From contig CAYRRA010000214.1 in assembly GCA_964426355.1 (NCBI GenBank), positions 1 through 6,717 on the forward strand: a stretch of DNA of 6,717 nt, written 5' to 3'. Position numbers and translations under genes: made by a program. How positions within the stretch are numbered: the stretch's first letter is position 1; each line of letters starts with the position of its first letter. Under the pieces are notes generated by a model. The model was not told the origin of the DNA. It worked only from the letters and a program-made list of their open reading frames with translations, and ran no database searches. The DNA is from JAJFTV01 sp964426355 (GTDB lineage Bacteria > Chloroflexota > Anaerolineae > Anaerolineales > Anaerolineaceae). Below, piece after piece: positions 1 through 5,399 of this stretch.

Positions 1-303
1 GCTTATCCAATGGCTTTTTTATCGGACGAGAAGGTGGTCTACCTTCCACGTCTTCCCTATCATCTTGACTTGCGTTACACCGAACGAGATGACCGCATCC
101 AGGCTTATCACTCACGGGTTTCTGCTGCTGAAAATGTAAGCTATATTACCACCAACAACCCCTCGCTGGATGACTATCTGTATGAGATGTTTTCAGAAAT
201 GAATATCAAATGGCAGGAAAAAAAGATTGGCGATTACCGGATTTTCTTTGGGTTATCCTTGCCCGTACGTCCTGACGAAATTGGGTTAGGTGTGACTCAA
301 TGA
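1..303 (+). CDS. C-terminal end of a membrane glycosyltransferase-like protein (5' end outside window)
   Basis: The reading frame is open from base 1 (it begins A-Y-P-M) and ends at TGA 301-303, giving 100 residues. The visible part has no membrane segment. It is a mixed, charged, soluble tail that alternates short hydrophobic strands with polar stretches (VSYITTNN, YRIFFGLSLPV). Tails like this follow the last transmembrane helix in many GT39/GT-C-like proteins, where they sit on the outer face of the membrane; that assignment is inferred mainly from the neighbouring genes. An internal ATG at base 10 could start a 97-residue ORF, but no ribosome site can be judged there and the frame runs open through the left edge, so a truncated larger gene is more likely. 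The next gene starts 28 bases downstream on the same strand, consistent with one transcript. The exact family cannot be fixed from this fragment. Confidence 0.7.
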   Translation, partial: AYPMAFLSDEKVVYLPRLPYHLDLRYTERDDRIQAYHSRVSAAENVSYITTNNPSLDDYLYEMFSEMNIKWQEKKIGDYRIFFGLSLPVRPDEIGLGVTQ

Positions 304-331
304 AACCCGGGATAAAGGGAAGAATAATAAA

Positions 332-1828
332 ATGACAATGAAAGAACCCAATCATCGCCTGTTCCTGGCTATTTCTTTGATACTGCTTTTCATCATTGCT
401 GCTCGAACCGCCATTGACAGCGATTTTTGGTGGCATTTGCGCGCGGGACAAGAGACCATTCATCAAGACAGCCCGATGTTGTATGATACATTTTCATATT
501 CCCGCTTATCTCAAGAATGGGTCAATCATAGCTGGCTTTCACAAGTTATTTTGTTTGGTTGCTATCGCCTGGGCAGTTATTCGCTTGTGAGCTTGCTTGT
601 GGCAGCGGTGGCGGTACTCAGCATGTGGATGGTTGTTCCACTGATGAAATCAGGCGGAATGTTGGATGCTTTCTTATTGGTCTTTGGAGGTATGGTCGCA
701 TCTGTATATTGGTCTCCACGACCCCAGATTTTTTCACTTTTGTTTTTATCGTGTCTTGGCTTGGTACTGTATCAAGATCGAGCAAAAGGGACAAAGCTAA
801 GATGGGCGATCCCTTTGCTTTTTATTTTGTGGGGCAATCTGCACGGTGGATATGTGTTGGGTTTGTTGTATTTGGGGTGTTATATCATCGGGATGATCCT
901 GGAAGAGTTTTTTCAATCCTCAAACAGAGTGGACTGGAAAAAAATCGGTCAACTGGTTTTAATCACTCTGCTGAGTTTCCTCCTTACTGCCATAAACCCA
1001 AATGGATTCAAGACCTGGTTGATTCCTTTTCAAACGGTTGGTGTGGAAGGGCTACAAAACTTAATCTCGGAGTGGGCGTCTCCTGATTTCCATCAGCCTG
1101 TCCAAATGCTTTTTCTCCTTTACTTTTTTTCCTTGATTTGGTGTCTTGCTCTTAGCCCCCTGAAAGTGAAACATGGCGAGCTTCTTATGCTAACCGTTTT
1201 CGGTGCGATGGCGTTCATCGCACGCCGTAATATGACACCATTTGTTTTGGTTTCCCTGCCCGTATTTTCCCGGCATTTATCACCCGTCCTTGAGGAGGTC
1301 AAACAATCCTGGATTGCCAGGCGTAAACCGCAAACTCATAAATTTGCAGCCCCACGCGATCCATCAACAGCAATACAAAAAATTATCAATGGAGCTTTAC
1401 TGACGTTGTTACTTTTTACCGGGTTAGTGAAATTGGTGGTGGTCAACCAGGAGGAGTTTGTTGAGGAGCAAATCGAGTTGATGTATCCCGATAGAGCAGT
1501 ACACTGGATTGAGGAAAATCATCCTACAGGCGAAATTTTTAGTGAATACAATTGGGGCGGTTACTTAATCTGGCGATTGCATGATTATCCTGTTTTTATT
1601 GATGGCAGAACTGACCTTTACGGTGATGAAATAATCCATCAATGGGTAAGTGTGATGAATTGTGCACCTCACTGGGAGGATATTCTCGAACAGTGGAATG
1701 CGCAAACCTTATTGGTTTCACCCTCCAGGGCAGTTATTGGCTGCGCGTTACATGCTGGCTGGAAAGAAGTATACAAAGACGAAAATTCTGTTCTCCTGAC
1801 CAAAAATGCAGGTGTTCAATCACCATAA
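332..1828 (+). CDS. Polytopic membrane protein of the DFWWHL type, GT-C-like, function unassigned
   Basis: This 498-residue protein has about ten hydrophobic segments. The first is at residues 10-28, others lie between about 68 and 310, and the last is near 352-372. A soluble C-terminal domain of roughly 120 residues follows. Directly after the first helix is an acidic motif, D29-x-D31-FWWHL, placed where GT-C transferases carry their catalytic acidic residues. Further landmarks are RPQ (130-132), WGNLHGGY (167-174), an NPNG turn near 222, and in the tail NWGGYLIW (407-414) and FIDGRTDLY (422-430). I recall this motif set from conserved hypothetical membrane proteins annotated only as glycosyltransferase-like; no activity is known to me. 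ATG 332 is chosen because AGGGA (316-320) lies 11 bases upstream; ATG 338 is an alternative. The gene follows gene 1 by 28 bases and its 3' end overlaps the opposing amidase gene by 13 bp. Membrane location is secure; a transferase role is inference. Confidence 0.85.
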   Translation: MTMKEPNHRLFLAISLILLFIIAARTAIDSDFWWHLRAGQETIHQDSPMLYDTFSYSRLSQEWVNHSWLSQVILFGCYRLGSYSLVSLLVAAVAVLSMWMVVPLMKSGGMLDAFLLVFGGMVASVYWSPRPQIFSLLFLSCLGLVLYQDRAKGTKLRWAIPLLFILWGNLHGGYVLGLLYLGCYIIGMILEEFFQSSNRVDWKKIGQLVLITLLSFLLTAINPNGFKTWLIPFQTVGVEGLQNLISEWASPDFHQPVQMLFLLYFFSLIWCLALSPLKVKHGELLMLTVFGAMAFIARRNMTPFVLVSLPVFSRHLSPVLEEVKQSWIARRKPQTHKFAAPRDPSTAIQKIINGALLTLLLFTGLVKLVVVNQEEFVEEQIELMYPDRAVHWIEENHPTGEIFSEYNWGGYLIWRLHDYPVFIDGRTDLYGDEIIHQWVSVMNCAPHWEDILEQWNAQTLLVSPSRAVIGCALHAGWKEVYKDENSVLLTKNAGVQSP

Positions 1829-2595
1829 ATATCTGACCTGCGGTCCTGGAAAACAGGTATCTTTGACCTCACTTTTTCAACCAAATCCAAATCGAGCTCC
1901 GCTGAAATCACTTTTTCATTTGTTTGAGGCGCTTCGCAAAGTATTTTTCCCCAGGGGTCGATGATCATACTGGAACCGCCATAAACAGCGTTACCAATCT
2001 CCCCAGCACAATTGACGGCAGCGACAAAATATTGATTTTCAATGGCTCTCGCTTGCAGCAATGTTCGCCAGTGCTCAACCCTGCGCAGGGGCCATTCAGC
2101 TACCAGGAAGATGACTTGACATCCCATCAATGCGTAGCGCCGGAACATCTCTGGAAACCGCAAGTCATAACAAATCGCAAGACCTGCTTTTCCCCAGTTT
2201 GTTTCTATTGTAATGAGTTGATTGCCTGGCTTCATCCAGCGGTGCTCTTCCATCAATCGAAATAAGTGGGTTTTGTTGTATTTTGCGATTTGCTCTCCAT
2301 TTGGCGAAAAAAGAGTAAAGGTATTGAAAATCTCCCCATCTATGTCCTCCAACAGCGAGCCGCCGATGTAAATTTGTTTCCGTTTTGCGACTTGAGCCAT
2401 TACCTGGAGTACTTTAAGATTGGCTTGGGTGATCAGGGGTGTATTTTTAAGGTCATAACTACTACTCCATAATTCAGGTAGAAGTAGGATTGAATTGGGC
2501 ATTTGATTCTCAACGATATCGATCATTTTGTGCATATTTTTGGTTACATCACCAAAATGGAGTTGTAATTGGGCGAGAGAAACGGAGATTTTCAT
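1816..2595 (-). CDS. Carbon-nitrogen hydrolase (nitrilase superfamily), omega-amidase-like
   Basis: This 259-residue soluble cytoplasmic enzyme has the full nitrilase-superfamily catalytic set: E41 (LLPELW), K108 (YNKTHLF), a second acidic residue E117 (EEHRWMKPG) and nucleophile C142 (ICYDLRFPE). The stretch WPLRRVEHW...LLQARAIENQ (168-188) matches the pattern of E. coli YafV-type omega-amidases. The C-terminal IPVFQDRRSDIY resembles the amidases placed with methionine salvage (MtnU-like). The family hydrolyses 2-oxoglutaramate, 2-oxosuccinamate or related amides, usually in metabolite repair after glutamine transamination; the substrate here is inferred. The length is normal and nothing is missing. 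The start is ATG at 2595-2593, with only a weak upstream TGGA and an A-rich spacer. The gene converges on gene 2 and diverges from the GT87-like gene, so it is a single-gene transcript unrelated in role to its glycosyltransferase neighbours. Deaminated-glutathione amidase is a less likely alternative. Confidence 0.93.
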   Translation of the reverse strand: MKISVSLAQLQLHFGDVTKNMHKMIDIVENQMPNSILLLPELWSSSYDLKNTPLITQANLKVLQVMAQVAKRKQIYIGGSLLEDIDGEIFNTFTLFSPNGEQIAKYNKTHLFRLMEEHRWMKPGNQLITIETNWGKAGLAICYDLRFPEMFRRYALMGCQVIFLVAEWPLRRVEHWRTLLQARAIENQYFVAAVNCAGEIGNAVYGGSSMIIDPWGKILCEAPQTNEKVISAELDLDLVEKVRSKIPVFQDRRSDIYGD

Positions 2596-2613
2596 TTTTT
2601 TATTCCAGTATAA

Positions 2614-2645
2614 TTTAGTGTGAAAACACTTTAGTGAAACAACAC
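2614..2645. repeat. Two imperfect tandem 16-bp repeats
   Basis: TTTAGTGTGAAAACAC (2614-2629) is followed directly by TTTAGTGAAACAACAC (2630-2645), agreeing at 13 of 16 positions, and a further TTT begins right after. The first copy and the next base also contain a small inverted repeat, AGTGT-GAAA-ACACT (2617-2630). The array runs from the last base of the plus-strand -10-like box to just before the ribosome site, a position suited to an operator. A 16-bp period is about one and a half helical turns, so two identical proteins would not sit on the same face. Chance low-complexity similarity is possible. Confidence 0.5.
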
Positions 2646-2648
2646 TTT

Positions 2649-2652
2649 GGAG
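2649..2652 (+). promoter_or_regulatory. Ribosome binding site that decides the TTG start of the GT87-like gene
   Basis: GGAG lies 6 bases upstream of TTG 2659-2661. The other in-frame TTG (2647) has no purine-rich site before it and itself overlaps this GGAG. An in-frame TGA at 2635-2637 rules out any start further upstream. Confidence 0.7.
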
Positions 2653-2658
2653 ACCGGT

Positions 2659-3927
2659 TTGTCAAACACAAATCAGAAATCACTATATAAACTGGGAGTA
2701 ATTGTACTCGTTCTTTTTCTTGTCGTTGGAGGGCTTTACTTTGGTAATTTGCAGTATACCCGGCAAAACCCTGGCGGCAACGACTTTCTGGTCCATTGGA
2801 TGGGGACGCGTAAACTAATTTTGGAGGGAGTCAGTCCTTACAGTACTGAGACGGCTTTAGCAATCCAGAATTTTGCTTACGGACGAGCAGCAATTGAGGG
2901 GGAACATGAGCTTCGTGTAGCTTATCCATTGTACTCGATTGTGCTGTTCTTGCCTTTTTCGCTGATTGAGGATTTTGTAATCGCTCGAGCGCTTTGGATG
3001 ACTTTGCTCGAAGTCGGTTTGGTGCTGTTGGCAATTGTTTCCGCCCGCCTGGTTGACTGGAAATATACCCCAATCACTTTTTCTTTCTATCTCGTGTTTG
3101 CGTTATTGTCCTATCATTCTCTTCGACCGGTTGTGAATGGCAATGCGGTGATTATTGTTGCGTTATGTATTTCTGGTGCTTTACTGGCATTGCGCTACAA
3201 AGCGGATGAGCTGGCGGGGGTTCTATTGGCGTTCAGTACCATCAAACCGCAACTGGCATTTTTGTTGATGGTGTTTATTTTGATTTGGTGTCTCAGGCAA
3301 AACCGAAAGAAAGTGGTCGGTTGGTTTTTTGCCACATTGATTTTGCTGATTTTGAGTGCAATGTTGTTGATCCCGGATTGGCTTTACCAGAACTTTCTGG
3401 AAATACTTCGATACCCTGGTTATAACCCATCCATCAATTTACAGGGAGCACTGGCGGAAATCGCGCCAAGTTTTGGCGCAAGGATTGGGTGGGCGATTAC
3501 GGGTATATTGGCATTGGTTCTGTTGGTTGAATGGGGAATCGCTATGAAGGGGAATTTCAGGGGGTTTTTATGGGCAGCGATTCTCACGTTGTTGGTCTCA
3601 CAGTGGATTGGTATTCCAACCGACCCGGGGAATTTTATCCTTTTGTTCCCAGCAATTGTCTTGATATTTGAAGCCTGGGAAAGAAGATGGTTGAATGTGG
3701 GGAAATTCTTTATCATCCTGTGCCTGGTTTTACTTTTTATCCTTCTTTGGGTAATTTTCATTCAAACCCTGCAACCTGGCTATCAGCCGCAGCAAAGCCC
3801 GGTCATGTTTTTCCCACTGCCTGTTTTCCTCTGGGTTATGTTATATTGGTCACGATGGTGGATTCTTAGAACACCTGAAGATTGGTTGTCCGATTTATTG
3901 GAGGACGAAACTGATTCTCTTTTATGA
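2659..3927 (+). CDS. GT87 (DUF2029)-like polyprenyl-phosphate-sugar mannosyl/glycosyltransferase, membrane
   Basis: This 422-residue multi-pass protein (TTG start at 2659) has its first helix at about 11-30. An outer-face motif follows, N41-D42-F43 with HW (46-47) and then GVSPYS (57-62). YPLYS (89-93) precedes further helices, with RPVVNGNA (156-163) and IKPQ (195-198) in the middle. This order (acidic DF motif, G-x-x-PY, YPxLY, NGN/Q, K-P-Q) is the pattern of GT87/DUF2029 proteins, which include alpha-mannosyltransferases using polyprenyl-phosphate mannose. D42 is the likely catalytic base by family analogy. The TTG start is nearly forced: the first in-frame ATG is at 2800 and would remove the first helix and D42. 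The stop codon overlaps the next start as ATGA (3924-3927), so expression is probably coupled to the GT39-like gene. The tail is acidic (LEDETDSLL). Sugar and acceptor are unknown. Confidence 0.82.
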   Translation: MSNTNQKSLYKLGVIVLVLFLVVGGLYFGNLQYTRQNPGGNDFLVHWMGTRKLILEGVSPYSTETALAIQNFAYGRAAIEGEHELRVAYPLYSIVLFLPFSLIEDFVIARALWMTLLEVGLVLLAIVSARLVDWKYTPITFSFYLVFALLSYHSLRPVVNGNAVIIVALCISGALLALRYKADELAGVLLAFSTIKPQLAFLLMVFILIWCLRQNRKKVVGWFFATLILLILSAMLLIPDWLYQNFLEILRYPGYNPSINLQGALAEIAPSFGARIGWAITGILALVLLVEWGIAMKGNFRGFLWAAILTLLVSQWIGIPTDPGNFILLFPAIVLIFEAWERRWLNVGKFFIILCLVLLFILLWVIFIQTLQPGYQPQQSPVMFFPLPVFLWVMLYWSRWWILRTPEDWLSDLLEDETDSLL

Positions 3928-5399
3928 AGAAAAGCCAAGTTTCAATATTTCTCATCTTAATTTTGGGTGCCATACTGCGTTGCTTGTGGATTGCAAAACG
4001 CGGTATCACATACGACGATGCTTTTAGCCTGTTACTTGCCCGGCAAAACCTGGCGGATATTATCTCCGGTACGGCGGCAGATACCATGCCGCCGTTGTTT
4101 TATTTTCTTTTGCATTTCTGGCTTGAGATTTTTGATTCCATCTGGTGGAGTCGGATATTGGGGATACTGCTAAATTTAGGCGGAATCCTTTTGTTCTATT
4201 TTTCTGTTCGCGAATTGTCCGGCGAGAATGCAGCAAAGTGGGCAACAGTTTTTGCCGTGGTTTCTCCACTTCAAATATATCATGCTCAGGATATTCGCAT
4301 GTATTCCTTGTTGCAATTTACTCAAGTTGCATATCTGTATTGCTTTATCCTTCTCCTTTTACGTAAAAAAACAGGTTATCCGATATGGGTATTTTTTATT
4401 CTGTCTGGTGTATCATCACTTTATGTCCACAACCTGGCAGGTTTTTTTCTTCTGGTTCCCAATTTCATTTTGTTAATTCAGCGGAAGTGGTGTTTGTTGT
4501 TTAAAGTTATCGGATCCCAGATAATAATGGGTGTGCTATTCATTCCCTGGATCATCCATCTTCCCGGGCAAATTGAAAAAATCCAAACCGCTTTTTGGAC
4601 TCCACGCCCATCCATTCTTGAAATCACACAAGCGATCATTTTATTTTTTGGTTCGTTAACATTAAAAGGATTTTGGTTAGCTCTGACTGCGGTTTTAAGC
4701 CTGGTTCTTTTTTTACTGGTGGTTTATTTCCTTGTGCGATTGAAATCGCTTTGCTTCATGCAAAAAAGCATTTATTTACCCGCCATTTTTTTATCCCCGT
4801 TGCTGTTATTGGGAATATCCTATCTGATGCGCCCCGTTTTTGTTCCGCGCGCTTTCCTGGTCTCCTCTTTGTTTTTTTATGCTGCCACAGCGGTTGTTGC
4901 TTTGAGTGTAAAACAGAAATGGGTGCGCTATTCTTTTCTGGCGATGCCCCTGGTGATCGCACTAATCTCGCTTCCAAATTTTTACTTATTCGACTCCTTT
5001 CCGCGCTCACCTTACAAGGAAGCCCTATCTTACATCGATATGAATGGCGATTCTGATTTATTAATTATTCATGATAATAAACTGAGTTATTTCCCCTGTT
5101 ATGTGTATAACCCTGGATATCATCAAGTTTTTCTGGCGGATGCTCCTGGTTCCGCCAATGATACACTCGCACCTGAGTCGCAGATGGCTTTGCGAGTTTT
5201 TCCTGCCCTCACTGCTGCCGAAGCAGTGGGAGACGAAGAGTCAGTGTATTTCATCCTGTTTCAGCGGACAATCGATGAATATATCGTGATGGGTTTTTCA
5301 GAACACCCTGTGTTGAACTGGTTTTCTGATGATTGGAGCCTGGTTACGAGCGAACAAGTAAACGATCTCCTGGTGATGAAATTCAGGCGGGTTCAATGA
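3924..5399 (+). CDS. GT39/PMT_2-like membrane glycosyltransferase
   Basis: This 491-residue protein has an N-terminal helix (7-24) followed by TYDDAFSLL, in which D31-D32 occupies the place of the usual Asp-Glu pair of ArnT/PMT-type GT-C enzymes. Further landmarks are DTMPPLFYFLLHFW (53-66), the R77 helix region, and SPLQIYHAQDIRMYSLL (114-130), equivalent to the S-Q-E-x-R-M-Y motif of PMT_2 proteins. About eleven hydrophobic helices fill the span to about 355. A soluble, probably outer-face domain of some 135 residues ends the protein, including an SYIDMNGDSDLLIIHD strand-turn-strand start. The family moves sugars from polyprenyl-phosphate donors to lipids, glycans or proteins; the acceptor here is unknown. 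The start overlaps the previous stop (ATGA). An in-frame TGA at 3912-3914 excludes earlier starts, and the only strong Shine-Dalgarno-like site, GGAGGA at 3900-3905, is 18 bases away, so translation is probably coupled. Confidence 0.85.
   Translation: MKKSQVSIFLILILGAILRCLWIAKRGITYDDAFSLLLARQNLADIISGTAADTMPPLFYFLLHFWLEIFDSIWWSRILGILLNLGGILLFYFSVRELSGENAAKWATVFAVVSPLQIYHAQDIRMYSLLQFTQVAYLYCFILLLLRKKTGYPIWVFFILSGVSSLYVHNLAGFFLLVPNFILLIQRKWCLLFKVIGSQIIMGVLFIPWIIHLPGQIEKIQTAFWTPRPSILEITQAIILFFGSLTLKGFWLALTAVLSLVLFLLVVYFLVRLKSLCFMQKSIYLPAIFLSPLLLLGISYLMRPVFVPRAFLVSSLFFYAATAVVALSVKQKWVRYSFLAMPLVIALISLPNFYLFDSFPRSPYKEALSYIDMNGDSDLLIIHDNKLSYFPCYVYNPGYHQVFLADAPGSANDTLAPESQMALRVFPALTAAEAVGDEESVYFILFQRTIDEYIVMGFSEHPVLNWFSDDWSLVTSEQVNDLLVMKFRRVQ
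5134..5157 (+). other. Intragenic inverted repeat (7-bp perfect stem)
   Basis: TGGCGGA (5134-5140) and TCCGCCA (5151-5157) are perfect complements around a 10-base loop, inside the codons for the soluble tail of the GT39-like protein. No T-run follows, so it is not a standard intrinsic terminator. It could form an mRNA hairpin or be chance. Confidence 0.4.
5208..5230 (+). other. Intragenic inverted repeat (8-bp stem with one G-U pair)
   Basis: CTCACTGC (5208-5215) pairs with GCAGTGGG (5223-5230) around the seven-base loop TGCCGAA; the inner six pairs are perfect. It lies about 50 bases after the previous inverted repeat, also within the GT39-like tail codons, and no T-run follows it. Confidence 0.4.

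Larger units (their letters stand above)
2596..2658. promoter_or_regulatory. Divergent intergenic control region with overlapping -10-like boxes
   Basis: These 63 bases separate the amidase start (minus strand) from the TTG start of the GT87-like gene (plus strand), so promoters for both should lie here or just inside the flanking genes. On the plus strand a perfect TATAAT is at 2609-2614. On the minus strand TATACT reads from 2612 down to 2607, so the two hexamers overlap. Neither has a convincing -35 hexamer at 16-18 bp nor a TGn extension. If used, the plus transcript would start near 2621 with a leader of about 38 bases, and the minus transcript near 2600, only a few bases from its ATG. 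These are predictions from sequence only. Confidence 0.45.

Noticed and set aside
10..303. A complete small 97-residue gene starting at ATG 10
   Set aside because: The frame is open through the left edge and the sequence reads like the soluble tail of a larger membrane protein, so a truncated gene is the simpler explanation.
559..1086. A 175-codon plus-strand open frame within the DFWWHL gene
   Set aside because: It is in a different frame of a gene with clear helices and motifs, its translation is rich in Cys, Trp and mixed residues with no recognisable domain, and no ribosome site supports it.
1808..1841. Possible bidirectional terminator at the convergent gene ends
   Set aside because: The stem is only 6 bp with a 22-base loop (or 4 bp with a 6-base loop), and no T-run follows on either strand.
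1924..2472. Two successive plus-strand open frames antisense to the amidase gene
   Set aside because: The minus-strand frame carries the complete nitrilase catalytic set, so these are shadows; neither shows a domain or a good ribosome site.
2759..4056. Near-identical short sequence CCCGGCAAAACC(C)TGGCGG at 2759-2777 and 4039-4056
   Set aside because: Both copies lie in coding sequence and encode R-Q-N in the same phase. A 12-bp exact match is expected about once by chance in a window of this size, and the added similarity is interrupted by an indel. There is no structure or further copy to suggest a mobile or regulatory repeat.
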